From contig NW_026705000.1 in assembly GCF_029867415.1 (NCBI RefSeq), forward strand, positions 124,001 to 188,000: a stretch of DNA of 64,000 bases, written 5' to 3'. The stretch's first letter is position 1, and every line of letters starts with the position of its first letter. The notes under the pieces were generated by a model. That model saw only the letters and a list, made by a program, of their open reading frames with translations, had not been told where the DNA came from and did not search any database. Position numbers and translations under genes: made by a program. Positions 1-11,131 of the stretch are shown here, one piece after another. This stretch comes from Vicia villosa. Its lineage: Eukaryota; Streptophyta; Magnoliopsida; Fabales; Fabaceae.

Positions 1-986
1 GTATGATGAATTCAATATATTAAAGCAAGAAGATATTGCTCTCTCATTTTTTTTTCTCTTTAGCATTATGCATGCATATTAATCAAACATGGTATGATAC
101 GGCTAAGGGGTCTTGTTCTTCCGTTGCATCATCATCTTCTTCATCCTCAAGCGCAGAATCCAGCTTCAAAGAAGCTATTCTCATCATCAATTTCTTCATT
201 GGGTGTTGAAAGTTCAAGCTTCAAAGAAGCTGTTAGTACAAGTGATTGACTCATTTTTATAGACAACATATTATGCATGATGTCGTGACATTACGTGGAG
301 ATATTTGGTTTTTATGCACTCAAAATAGGAGGCAATGATGTGGAGTAAGACGTCTCGCACATCGTGGAACATTCTACCTCAAAAGCCAGCAAAGTTGTAA
401 CAAAACCACGTGCATGATTTTTTTCCATATTTATCTGTGATTCTATGCGCTTTTTAGACGTTTTCTTCAGTAGCAAGTTTTCTGAAACCGTAATCACAAA
501 CTTTATAGAAGACTCGGACCTTGAGAGATATTGCAAGGCATTTTATAGTTGTTAAGTCTTTGTGTTTTTCGTGTGTTTAACTTGTGAAACTCTATCCAAT
601 TAAATCATTCATATACAACGGAATGGAGTTTGGTTTGTTGAGTTGTAATAGTTTCATCATTCCAACTTTTTTTAATCGTTCCAACACTAGGAATACTTGT
701 TGAGGGAAAGTTAGACACATCTCTTATTTAGGGGGAGTCGTAAATAGAAATTCACTGATAGTATTAAAAAAAGCATTGAACTAGAAGAGCTCCTCTAAGA
801 CCAATTTGTACTTTTACTATTAAGAGTTGATTTCCTTTCTTAGGTTAACGCACTCTATACGTAGGTGACATTGCACCGAACTTAGTTACAAATTCTTCTG
901 TCCTATTTACTTTATCTGCATCTTAATTGTGATTGTGATAATTTTGTCAAACACATTGTCTGGCATATTGTGTTAGTTATGTTGAA
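1..986. other. No gene; decayed LTR-like leader
   Basis: I see no supportable gene here. The sequence is AT-rich with short chance frames. The last 350 bases or so lead directly into a Copia gag start, so part of this may be the old 5' LTR and leader of that element, but I find no second LTR or target-site duplication. The word AGCTTCAAAGAAGCT, an imperfect palindrome, occurs twice, near 164 and 217. Confidence 0.35.
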
Positions 987-1502
987 ATGGACATCAGTAA
1001 AGAAGAAGGACCGGTTAACCGACCACCTCTTCTAGATTGAAAAATTATGAATATTGGAAAACTCGCATGATTTCTTTCATCAAATCCATGGTTAACAAAA
1101 CATGGAAGGAAGTCATGAAAGGATGGACACATCCAAGGGTTACTGCTCAAGATGGTACTCAATCCCTAAAGCCAGAAGTAGAATGGTCCAAAAAGAAATA
1201 TGATGAATCTCATGGAAATTCTCGTGCTCTCAACGCCATATTCAATGGAGCTGACGAAAATGTGTTTCACCTCATTAACACATGTACTAAAGCCAAAGAA
1301 GCTTGGGAGATTCTCAAAATTGCGCTTGAAGGTACCTCAAAAGTTTGCATTTCAAGACTTCAACTTCTCGCCACAAAGTTTGAGAACCTGATAATGAAAT
1401 AAGATCTCATAGCTAACATCTCATTTCAATTGATGAAAAAATGTTTGAAGAAAAACTATCCAGAAAAATACTCAGATCCCTTCCAAAGATGTTTAACATG
1501 AA
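987..1502 (+). pseudogene. Copia gag remnant, 5' part
   Basis: This is the N-terminal half of a Ty1/Copia Gag capsid protein, which would package element RNA. The frame opens at ATG 987 (MDISKEEGPVNRPPLLD), slips by one base near 1036, and continues with KNYEYWKTRM and the typical DUF4219/UBN2-like region (W..L......V..L......KAKEAWE.L) to a TAA near 1400. Weak Gag similarity goes on to 1502, where the frame stops abruptly. The rest of the same Gag resumes at 10971, so the gene was split by the Helitron between them. It is broken by a frameshift, stops and that insertion. Assignment to Copia is by motif recognition only. Confidence 0.65.
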
Positions 1503-1888
1503 CTAGTCAGAGACCCGTGCTGTCGCCCGGGTGCTTTATTTGTGGTGTAATATTTTTTGAACGATACGAAAAAACGTGAAGTAAAAAAGTTTGAAAATAT
1601 TGCATATATAAAATGGAAATTAACCATTTAAAACAAATGTAGTAATTTAGAATCTTCAAATAATAATCATGAAAAAAATAACAAATATTTGTGAATGTGA
1701 TAACATATGAATGAGTCTTAATGTCATAACACTTAGATAATATCAAATACAAATATAAAATTTTAGATATAAATGCAAAATTTGAAATTATTTACTTTTA
1801 TTAAAATGAACAGTAATTATATAGATTTAATTATATTAAATAATCATACATAAAGAAGAAGAATATAATTATGAGATGGAGAAAAATT

Positions 1889-3134
1889 TGTAAGTATCAG
1901 ATATGCCTAAGAGGGGGGGTGAATTAGGTACTTTATAATTTTTTCGGTTTTATGGTGTAAAGGTGATTATTTTCTGGTTTATGGTGATGTTACTAAAATA
2001 TGTAAAGTGCAGAAAAATACATGACACAAGGATATATCCTGGTTCCCCTCACAAACCGAGAGTACTCCAGTCCCCTTACGCAGTAAGAGATTTCAATATA
2101 GTTGGTATCTTGTACAAGCCTAACCAAACACCAAAAACAATCCTCTTGGACCAAGAACAATCCTCTTGGATTTTTCACTAAGACCACTTATGAGAACAAT
2201 CCTCTCAAAGTGTCTAACTTGTTTCCAACAATCCTGGATAACAAGAATACAACAAGTATTTGATTTTGTATAAGAGTTTGAATAGTAGAACAATGTATCA
2301 ATCACTTGATTGATCTTCTCTTTCAAGCAATTATCAATGATAGTATAGTGCTCAATGTTTATGATCAATGATATGAATTTTTCTGGACATGTATGGAACA
2401 CTAATGTAGAAAAAATATCAATGTGAAAGTTTGAATTTCAAAGAACACTTGGTGTAAAATTTGAGAGAATAAATGTGTATAATTGCAAAATGAAAGAGGT
2501 GAATATGATATCTGAAAGTGAGAGTATATATAATGTCTTAACACCCTTAGGAAAGGATAAGATTATGTGAAAAGATGCAATGTTTGAATGAAATAAAATC
2601 TGACTCGTATGCACTGAAAAAGAATGAAGAAATGCTACTGTTTCAGCCGTAACGGGTTACGAGAATGGCCGTAACCGGTTACGCTGTACCGTTATAAAAA
2701 GAAAATTTGAAAAAGCGTTTTCGTAACCGGTTACACCAAGAACCGTAACCGGTTACGCTGGAAAGAAAAAAAAACCAGTAGCAAAAGGAAGTCTGGCTGC
2801 GTGACCGTAACCGGTTACGCCTATAACCGTAACAGGTTACACTAAAAGAAGATACAAAAAATTGTTTCTTAAGACTTCTAAAATGTCAAGATTTTTTAGA
2901 GAAAGGACATAGTGACTTTATGCAATAATGTATGTATTTTGAGCACTATTTTATCAAGATAATAATATGTTTATACCTTAACTCCAAAGATCTTCAAAAG
3001 CTTGTTTAAGAAACTTGATGCTATACTGAGACTTGGAGTGAATGCTCTTTGAATCTTTTTCTCATCCTTTCTTGATAGTTAGATATCCATGTTGTCTTCA
3101 TCAAAACCATTTGATTGAGAAGCTTGTGTTTACA
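1889..3134 (-). repeat. 3' LTR of the SIRE-type Copia
   Basis: Direct repeat of 8482-9729, starting TGTAAGTATCAG and ending TGTTTACA as read on the + strand. It carries six copies of a GTAACCGGTTAC-type palindrome at 2648-2841 and a tandem AAGAACAATCCTCTTGG near 2140. The sixth palindrome is mutated to GTAACAGGTTAC relative to the other LTR. Confidence 0.93.
2648..2841. repeat. Palindrome couplet array, word GTAACCGGTTAC (3' LTR)
   Basis: Six palindromes begin at 2648, 2670, 2722, 2744, 2806 and 2828. They form three couplets, each with exactly 22 bp between equivalent positions. Confidence 0.9.
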
Positions 3135-3148
3135 TTCTCCCCCTTTTT
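3135..3148 (-). promoter_or_regulatory. Polypurine tract of the SIRE-type Copia
   Basis: On the minus strand AAAAAGGGGGAGAA abuts the start of the 3' LTR. Such tracts prime plus-strand DNA synthesis during reverse transcription. Confidence 0.8.
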
Positions 3149-3541
3149 GATGATGACAACCAAGCTTTGAATGTTGTTTTTGTTTGAACTTTGTTAAGTA
3201 ATATGCAAGGCTCCCCCTATGTTGATGACTCCCCCTGAGTCCATGATTCTCTTGAAAATTTGGAGTGAGTCCATTTGTCATTTAACAAAGGCCTGCAAAT
3301 TTTGAGCAAACAATATACAACATACAAATTTCTTCTCCCCCTTTGTTATTATCAAAAAGGATGGGGAAAAAGAGAAGTGAAATTTATACCAAAGTAAATC
3401 ATACACATATAAAGGATTACCAAGACATAGATGATTACCATTAAACGACGAAGCAATAGGTACGTTTAAACATTACAAGTAAACCAACGATTTTTGTCTT
3501 AAATGATGAACTTGATTTGAGGATGAGTTGTTTTTAGTTTG

Positions 3542-5002
3542 TCATATATCATATTCATCCAAAATACCGAGTTCTCTTCGAATTTTGAAGAACGGTTCTT
3601 TGGCCAGCGGCTTTGTAAAAATGTCTGCTAGTTGGTTATGCGTGTCAACAAAAGTGACTTCAACATCTCCTTTAAGCACATGATCACGAAGAAAATGATG
3701 TCGAATGTCTATGTGTTTGGTTCTTGAATGCATGACTGGATTCTTTGTAATGTTGATAGCACTTGTATTGTCGCATCAAAGAGGAATGCATCCGAGATCA
3801 AGTCCGTAGTCACAAAGTTGTTGCTTAAGCCAAAGAATTTGTGCACAACAACTACCCGCTGCTATGTATTCTGCTTCGGCCGTGCTAAGAGCAACACATG
3901 CTTGCTTTTTACAAGCCCATGATACTAATGCATTTCCAAGAATGTGACAAGTGCCACTTGTGCTTTTACGATCAGTTTTATAACCTGCATAATCCGCGTC
4001 AGAATAACCAATTAAATCGCAGACACTACCTTTAGGATACCATAAGCCAACGTTGGTCGTTCCTTTGAGATACTTCATGATCCTTTTAACAGCCATAAGA
4101 TGTGATTCCTTTGGATTTGCTTGAAAGCGAGCACAAAGACAAACACTAAACATTATGTCAGGACGGCTTGCCGTCAAATACAATAAAGAACCAATCATAC
4201 CTCGATACTTGGTAATATCAATTGGAGTACCGGATTCATCTTGATCAACATATGTACCGGAGCCCATTAGAGTATTCATTGCTTTACAATTGTCCATATC
4301 AAACTTCTTCAATAGTTCTTTACAATATTTGGATTGATTGATAAAGATTCCATCTTTGAGTTGCTTAATTTGTAGTCCAAGAAAGTAGTTCATCTTTCCC
4401 ATCATAGACATCTCGAATTCTCCTTGCATCATCAATGAGAATTCCTCACACATTTCTTTGTTAGTCGATCCAAAAAGGATATCATCAACATAGACTTGAA
4501 CCAATAAAGTGTTACTCTTGATTTTCTTAATGAACAAAGTTTTATCAACCTTACCCTTTTCGAAACCCTTTTCACACAAAAAATTGCTAAGTCTATCATA
4601 CCATGCTCTTGGTGCTTGCTTTAAGCCGTAAAGAGCCTTTCTCAACTTAAAGACATGTGTAGGATTCTTGAAGTCTTCAAATCCCGGGGGTTGTTTGACA
4701 TAGACTTCTTCATTGATGTAGCCATTCAAGAATGCGCTCTTGACGTCCATTTGATAAAGCTGAAAATTTAATGAACATGCATAAGCAAGTAAAAGACGAA
4801 TAGCTTCTAACCTTGCAACCGGAGCAAATGTTTCTTCAAAGTCAATTCCTTCTTCTTGATTGTAACCTTGGGCCACCAATCTTGCTTTGTTTCGAACAAT
4901 TATACCATTTTCATCAAGTTTGTTCTTAAACACCCATCGAGTATCTATGATATGTTTATTACTTGGTCTAGGAACAAGTTCCCAAACTTGATTTCTCTCG
5001 AA
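3542..5002 (-). pseudogene. Copia pol, reverse transcriptase and RNase H part
   Basis: Continuation of the pol polyprotein in the same frame as the integrase part. The reverse transcriptase shows [31 protein letters not shown], the [11 protein letters not shown] block, [11 protein letters not shown] and the catalytic YVDDILFG box. RNase H follows with [18 protein letters not shown] and STAEAEYIA, and the C-terminus has [13 protein letters not shown] and DIFTKPL. Two in-frame stops interrupt it: TAA near 5003 where Gln (EELNQFERN) is usual, and TGA near 3776 before CDNTSAI. Both fit C-to-T changes. The rest of the frame is intact, so inactivation looks recent. The product would convert element RNA to DNA in cytoplasmic particles. 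Confidence 0.9.
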
Positions 5003-6670
5003 TTAATTTAATTCTTCTTGCATTGCATTTATCCATTGATCGTCTCCTAAGGCTTCATCAACTTTGGAAGGTTCAATTTGAGAAACAAAAGCCATGTGTA
5101 AGCAAGCATCTTTGAGATTTAATCTTGTTGCAACTCCTTGGCTAATATCACCAATAACTTTATCAATAGGATGATCTCTATGAGTTCTCCATTCTTTTGG
5201 TAGATCATTGGTGTTTGATTCTTGTTGTACACTTTCTTGTTGAACATTTTCTTGTTGAACACTTTCTTGTTGAACTTCCGGTGCCTTCACAATTGTATCA
5301 TTTGAAAGTTCTTCCGGGGGTAAATCTAAAGGATCATCATCATCACAAACAACTATTTCCTCTTTGGAGGTGTTAGTCTCATCAAAAGATACATGCATGG
5401 ATTCTTCAATAGTTAAAGTTCTTTTATTATAAATTCTATATGCTTTACTAGAAAGAGAATAGCCAAGAAATATACCTTCGTCGGATTTCTCATCAAACTT
5501 ACCAAGATTGTCTTTGTCATTGTTGAGAACAAAGCACTTGCATCCAAAAATGTGAAAGTGAGCAATGTTTGGCTTTCTTCCTTTGAAGAGTTCATATGGA
5601 GTCTTCTTTAAGATAGGTCTAATGATTACTCGATTTCCAACATAACATGCCGTACTAACCGCATCCGCCCAAAAGTATTTAGGAAGATTTGCATCACTAA
5701 GCATTGTTCTTGCAAGTTCCACTAGAAACCTATTTTTCCTTTCAACTACTCCATTTTGTTGTGGAGTTCTTGGTGCTGAAAAATCATGAGAGATACCATG
5801 TTCTTCACAAAATTCTTCAAATGATGCATTTTGAAACTCTCCACCATGATCACTTCTTATGGATACAATCTTTAATGATTTTTCATTTTGGATTTGTTTT
5901 GCATACTTCTTAAAGGCTCTAAAAGCATCATTTTTCTGCACAAGAAACAAAGTCCTGGAATATCTAGAATAATCATCAACAATAACTAAAGCGTATACAT
6001 TACCTCCGAAGCTTCTTGTCCTTGATGGACCGAATAGATCCATATGCAACAATTGAAGTGGTCTTGTTGTAGTCACCACATTCTTTGGTTTGAAAGATGA
6101 TTTGGTTTGCTTTCCCTTTTGACATGCATCACATACTTTATCTTTGACAAACTTTATCTTAGGTAGGCCAATAACAAGATCATGTTTGGTTAATTTATTT
6201 AAATGATCCATATGAATATGGGTTGCTCTTTTATGCCATAACCATGATTCATTATTATTGTTTACCAAAAGACATTTTACTTTCAAAGATAAATCATTTA
6301 AAGAAATCATAAAAATGTTATTAATTCTTGTACCTTTGAGTTTTACCTCATTGGTGACTTCATCAATGATCAAGCATTCTTCCTTAGTGAATTTGATCTT
6401 GAAGCCTTTGTCACAAAGTTGGCTAATGCTTAGAAGATTATGCTTTAGTCCTTCAACATAAAGAACATCTTCAATGGATGTGAAAGGTGGTGCACCAACT
6501 TTGCCTTTGCCAAGAATTCTTCCCTTATTGTTGTCTCCATAAGTGACAAAACCCTTGGCCTTTAACCTTAGATCTGAAAATTGGTTTAGGTCTCCCGTCA
6601 TATGCTTTGAACAACCACTATCTAGATACCATAAGTTTGAAGTGGTCTTCAAGCATGCCTACAAAACAAA
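5003..6670 (-). pseudogene. Copia pol, protease and integrase part
   Basis: The sequence starts with the retropepsin-like motif WYLDSGCSKHMTGD, followed by a GAG-pre-integrase region (LWHKRATHIHMDHLNKL, CDACQKGKQTKSSF) and the integrase core with LHMDLFGPSRTRS, VDDYSRYS, IRSDHGGEFQN and PQQNGVVERKNR; these supply the D,D-35-E residues. It is in the same frame as gag but separated from it by TAA (6671) and TAG shortly after. Gag-pol separation by a stop is usual in the SIRE lineage, but two stops are more than a simple readthrough site. The frame ends at the TAA near 5003. Confidence 0.9.
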
Positions 6671-8434
6671 TTAAGTTTTGTTAGGTACCCAAGTGGCTTT
6701 GGGTCCATCATAGTTAGTTCCTTTCTTTACCCATACATAATGTCCACTAGGTACACTAAAGTTTCTTACATAACAAGCATTGGGTGTGTGACCAATAATA
6801 CCACAATAAAAACAAGTAGGTTCAAAGTTACTTCTATATCTAGGAGGATAAGATTTCTTCTTAACAAAGTTCTTCCTTTTAGGATAATGTTGCATTACTT
6901 TAGGCTTTTTCACTTTCTCATGAATTGGTTGGTTACTAGCCTTGACAAAGATAGTCTTGTTGGAACTTGGTTTATCAAATTTAGAAAATCCAAGTCCGCT
7001 TTTATCATTGGAGTATCTTTGTGTGCTAAGAACATTTTCCAATCCAATTTGCCCTTTTTCATATCTTTCTAAAATACGTTTTAATTGGACAATTTGGAAG
7101 GAAAGTGATTCACAATTCTTGCATGCAACATTGTCTTCTTGAACACTAATGATTTTTTCTTTTTCATCTTTATGTTCTTCTTCAATTATTTTAACCTTCT
7201 CTTCTAAAGATGATATTATCTTCTTTTGAGATGAAATAGTTTTATAGAAAATTTTGCATTCTTTTAATAATTCATCTATTGCACCTTGTGCACCATTATC
7301 AAAAAGAGAATCATCATAACTAACCTCGCCTTCTTCATCGTCGGAATGGTGTGATGCCATTAGTGCTAGGTTTGCACTTTCGTCACTATCGGAGTCCGAT
7401 GAGGAACTTACTTCATTATCTTCCCGTGCTATGTAGGCCTTTTTATTTTTGAACTCCTTTTTGCCTTTGAATCCATTCTTCTTCGAAAGCTTTGGACATT
7501 CCGGCTTTATGTGTCCTTGTTTCCCACATTCATAGCATGTAACTTCTTGTGATGAAGTGGATGCTTCTTTATCCTTATGCTTTGAGAATTTCTTTCTTTT
7601 GACATAGTTAGCATTATTAATATTATTTTTATTGCCAAAAAATTTACCTAACCTTTTTACAAGAAGCAAGAAGTTTTCATCTTTATCCGATGCATCTTTC
7701 ATTTGGCTTTCTTTTGAATCTACCTTTAATGCAATGCCTTTGGATTTCTTCTCTAAGTTTTCATGCTTTTCCAATCTTCCAAGTTCCGTCTCATATTCTT
7801 GAAGTTTTCCAAATAGTGTTGCGGAAGTAAATTTTGATAAATTTTTCTTTTCGGATATCGCCGTCACTTTTGGTTGCCACTCCCTAATCAAAGATCTGAG
7901 CACTTTAAGATTAAGTTTTTCGGTAGTAAGAGTCTTACCAAGTGCCTTCAAGTGATTTGTCAACTGTACGAATCGTTTTTGCAAATCGAGAATAGTTTCT
8001 CCGGGCTTCATTCTAAACAGTTCGTACTCTTGGCTTAAAGTATTCAATCTTGATCTTTTAACTTCAGTGGTACCTTCATGAGTTTCTACAAGAGTATCCC
8101 ATATTTCCTTTGATGTTGTACATGCCGATACTCGGAAAAATTCATCCATACTAAGAGCACCTTGAAGAAGATTGACCGCCTTTTTGTCAGCAAGAACCCT
8201 TTTTCTATCATTATCATCCCATGACGCTTTAGGTTTCTCCGATCCAACACCATTAACGACCGTTATAGGGACATGAGGACCTTGTAGGACAGCCTCCCAA
8301 ACTTCTTCTCCTTGTGCTTCTATATGAGCCTTCATTCGGATTTTCCAAAAGTCAAAATATTCACCACAAAACAATGGAGGCTTGTTGTTAGAACCACCAT
8401 CTTTGAAAACCGGATTTTGATTTGCGGAAGCCAA
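6671..8434 (-). CDS. Copia Gag polyprotein, 587 aa
   Basis: This Gag frame is intact and begins MASANQNPVFKDGGSNNKPP. It has the FWKIRMKAHIE region near residue 30 and a UBN2-type capsid domain to about residue 230. A first CCHC knuckle (CYECGKQGHIKPEC) lies near residue 300. An acidic serine-rich stretch follows (SSSSDSDSDES), then a coiled-coil-like Lys/Glu segment, and a second knuckle (CFYCGIIGHTPNAC) lies near the C-terminus. Both knuckles and the length fit SIRE/Maximus Gag. It would form the virus-like particle and bind element RNA. Because pol is broken, it could serve only as a helper product or be silent. Confidence 0.88.
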   Translation of the reverse strand: MASANQNPVFKDGGSNNKPPLFCGEYFDFWKIRMKAHIEAQGEEVWEAVLQGPHVPITVVNGVGSEKPKASWDDNDRKRVLADKKAVNLLQGALSMDEFFRVSACTTSKEIWDTLVETHEGTTEVKRSRLNTLSQEYELFRMKPGETILDLQKRFVQLTNHLKALGKTLTTEKLNLKVLRSLIREWQPKVTAISEKKNLSKFTSATLFGKLQEYETELGRLEKHENLEKKSKGIALKVDSKESQMKDASDKDENFLLLVKRLGKFFGNKNNINNANYVKRKKFSKHKDKEASTSSQEVTCYECGKQGHIKPECPKLSKKNGFKGKKEFKNKKAYIAREDNEVSSSSDSDSDESANLALMASHHSDDEEGEVSYDDSLFDNGAQGAIDELLKECKIFYKTISSQKKIISSLEEKVKIIEEEHKDEKEKIISVQEDNVACKNCESLSFQIVQLKRILERYEKGQIGLENVLSTQRYSNDKSGLGFSKFDKPSSNKTIFVKASNQPIHEKVKKPKVMQHYPKRKNFVKKKSYPPRYRSNFEPTCFYCGIIGHTPNACYVRNFSVPSGHYVWVKKGTNYDGPKATWVPNKT

Positions 8435-9116
8435 TCTGGATCTTTAGGAACAAGTTACCTATAACTTGCTCAGATGTCAAATGTAAGTATCAGATATGCC
8501 TAAGAGGGGGGGTGAATTAGGTACTTTATAATTTTTTCGGTTTTATGGTGTAAAGGTGATTATTTTCTGGTTTATGGTGATGTTACTAAAATATGTAAAG
8601 TGCAGAAAAATATATGACACAAGGATATATCCTGGTTCCCCTCACAAACCGAGAGTACTCCAGTCCCCTTACGCAGTAAGAGATTTCAATATAGTTGGTA
8701 TCTTGTACAAGCCTAACCAAACACCAAGAACAATCCTCTTGGACCAAGAACAATCCTCTTGGATTTTTCACTAAAACCACTTATGAGAACAATCCTCTCA
8801 AAGTGTCTAACTTGTTTCCAACAATCCTAGATAACAAGAATACAACAAGTATTTGATTTTGTATAAGAGTTTGAATAGTAGAACAATGTATCAATCACTT
8901 GATTGATCTTCCCTTTCAAGCAATTATCAATGATAGTATAGTGCTCAATGTTTATGATCAATGATATGAATTTTTTCTGGACATGTATGGAACACTAATG
9001 CAGAAAAAATATCAATGTGAAAGTTTGAATATCAAAGAACACTTGGTGTAAAATTTGAGAGAATAAATGTGTATAATTGCAAAATGAAAGAGGTGAATAT
9101 GATATCTGAAAGTGAG

Positions 9117-9128
9117 AGTATATATAAT
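9117..9128 (-). promoter_or_regulatory. TATA-like box in the 5' LTR
   Basis: ATTATATATACT on the minus strand lies in a suitable place for the U3 promoter. The palindrome array at 9242-9436 is then 115-320 bp upstream of it in the sense of transcription. Confidence 0.5.
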
Positions 9129-9241
9129 GTCTTAACACCCTTAGGAAAGGATAAGATTATGTGAAAAGATGCAATGTTTGAATGAAATAAAATCTGACTC
9201 GTATGCACTGAAAAAGAATGAAGAAATGCTACTGTTTCAGC

Positions 9242-9436
9242 CGTAACGGGTTACGAGAATGGTCGTAACCGGTTACGCTGTACCGTTATAAAAAGAAAAT
9301 TTGAAAAAGCGTTTTCGTAACCGGTTACACCAAGAACCGTAACCGGTTACGCTGGAAAGAAAAAGAAAACCAGTAGCAAAAGGAAGTCTGGCTGCGTGAC
9401 CGTAACCGGTTACGCCTATAACCGTAACCGGTTACA
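9242..9436. repeat. Palindrome couplet array, word GTAACCGGTTAC (5' LTR)
   Basis: Palindromes start at 9242, 9264, 9316, 9338, 9401 and 9423: three couplets, each spaced exactly 22 bp. The first unit is GTAACGGGTTAC; the others are perfect. Confidence 0.9.
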
Positions 9437-10970
9437 CTGAAAGAAGATACAAAAAATTGTTTCTTAAGACTTCTAAAATGTCAAGATTTTTTAGAGAAAG
9501 GACATAGTGACTTTATGCAATAATGTATGTATTTTGAGCACTATTTTATCAAGATAATAATATGTTTATACCTTAACTCCAAAGGTCTTCAAAAGCTTGT
9601 TTAAGAAACTTGATGCTATACTGAGACTTGGAGTGAATGCTCTTTGAATCTTTTTCTCATCCTTTCTTGATAGTTAGATATCCATGTTGTCTTCATCAAA
9701 ACCATTTGATTGAGAAGCTTGTGTTTACAAAATTAATATTTAAAAATAAATATTTTGTCTCTTAAATTAAAATAATGATTGATTAAACTAAAATAAATAT
9801 TGTCTTGTTAGTAACCCGTGAGATAAATACATTTTTAATGTTATTAAAATAAAAAAATACATTATACTATCATGTAATTGATATGGTATAGAATTGTTTA
9901 AATACAAATAAATTTGAAATAAATTAATTAATTATTAAATAATTATACAAAGAAAAAAATTGATCAATGAGACAAAAAGATAATAAAAAGAATTTTAACA
10001 TTTGAAATAAATAAATAAAATATATATTCGGTTCATAATGACCTGTAAAATTTAGCCTAATAACATGTAAATTTATTTAATATTGTATAAAATATATTTA
10101 GAAACATGTAAATTTAAAATGAATGATTTAATTATAAATGAATAATAATCATAAAAATTTAACTATATTAAATAACCATATAAAAGAAAACATGTGAGTT
10201 GAAAAAAAATGAAAAACCCAGAACATATTATCAATTAATTAAAAACCACAAGAAATCTTTGAATTTATTAGGATATATTGTTTTTACTTTATACTAAAAC
10301 ATTTAATTATGACATTGATTGAGGAGTTATCTGTTTTAATTTTGGTGGTTTATGATACATTAAATTTGTATAAAACTGAGATGATAAAATCTTGTGATAA
10401 AAAACCGAGATGTGAAGTTTCCATTAAAAAAAGGCAAAGCATGATTAAATATTTGATAAATTAACTAAATATTTTACCAAAAGTAAAACAAAAAAACAAA
10501 AAAATTATTTTATTAAGATATTATTTTTATACATTAGAGAATTCATACATAATTAAAAAATAATAATAATATTGAATTGATATTGATATTGAGATAGTAT
10601 AAGTTAGAAGATATATTTATAAAAAATTATAATACTATGTTAAAAATAAAAATGTATAAGATTAATATTTTAAAAAGAGAGAGTATTTGTATTTGCTTTC
10701 CTTCATCACTTTCTAGAATGACAATAATTATGTATTGAAGAGAGAGTAAAGAGGAAGAGAACAAAAAAAGAGAGAGAATGAGGTAGTGTATTATGTTGTA
10801 GAAAGTGTGTGGATCAATGAAAGTGGAACACTTTGTGCAAGAAATAAAAAAAAAGATGAAAAAGTGAAGGGTTATTTTGTTAGTTACCAAAATATCCAAT
10901 TTGTAGTGTAAATTATTTTTGAGGGAAGGACAATTTAGGAAGTTTGGCCAATCTCTTAATAAAGGTTAGA

Positions 10971-11131
10971 TAGTAGAAGTCACTACAATAGAAGAAACTC
11001 AGTACATCATTTCAATCAAAGTGGATGAACTCATTGGTTCATTGCTTACCTTTAAAATGGATATGAATGACAAAACTAAAAAGAAAAGCAAATGTGTTGC
11101 TTTCAAAGTTGACGTGGAAGATGAAAATGAG
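10971..11131 (+). pseudogene. Copia gag remnant, 3' part
   Basis: Directly after the Helitron the interrupted Gag resumes: VTTIEETQYIISIKVDELIG, SLLTFKMDMNDKTKKKSK and a TAA after DVEDENE. This is the region that normally follows RSLPKRF in such Gag proteins, so it continues the fragment ending at 1502, with a one-base frame shift at the join. No protease or later domains follow. Confidence 0.6.

Larger units (their letters stand above)
1889..9729 (-). mobile_element. SIRE-type Ty1/Copia retrotransposon, near complete
   Basis: This is a full-length LTR retrotransposon of 7,841 bp in minus orientation. It has two near-identical LTRs with TG...CA ends, a perfect 5-bp target duplication AAATT (1884-1888 and 9730-9734), a polypurine tract next to the 3' LTR, a long Gag and a pol ordered protease-integrase-reverse transcriptase-RNase H. 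The large Gag with two zinc knuckles and the LTR of about 1.25 kb fit the SIRE/Maximus lineage. I see no envelope-like ORF. Several in-frame stops in pol make it non-autonomous. By eye the LTRs differ at about a dozen positions (about 1%), so the insertion is young. It sits inside the Helitron. Confidence 0.93.
8482..9729 (-). repeat. 5' LTR of the SIRE-type Copia
   Basis: Matches the 3' LTR with about a dozen substitutions and a few one-base indels. As the upstream LTR in minus orientation it would supply the promoter. I do not see a standard initiator-Met tRNA primer site (TGGTATCAGAGC) next to it; the adjacent bases on the minus strand read TTTGACATCTGAGC. Confidence 0.92.
1503..10970 (-). 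mobile_element. Non-autonomous Helitron (split by a nested Copia)
   Basis: On the minus strand the 3' end shows a GC-rich hairpin (ACCCGGGCGACAGCACGGGT), about ten bases of spacer and CTAG followed by T, as expected for a Helitron terminus. The 5' end at 10970 begins TC (TCTAACCTTTATTAAGAGAT) and is preceded by A, giving the A|T insertion site. The two outer flanks are consecutive pieces of one Copia Gag, which supports precise insertion between 1502 and 10971. Without the nested 7.84-kb Copia the element is about 1.6 kb and has no Rep/helicase gene, so it could not move by itself. Helitron ends are short, so this remains a probable rather than a certain call. Confidence 0.55.

Noticed and set aside
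2648..2841. CRISPR-like look of regularly spaced short palindromes
   Set aside because: The units lie in LTRs of plant retrotransposons, are shorter than CRISPR repeats, have no unique spacers of fixed length and no cas genes are near.
10627..10899. Minus-strand hydrophobic 90-residue frame
   Set aside because: Low-complexity AT-rich DNA inside the Helitron; no homology that I can recognise.
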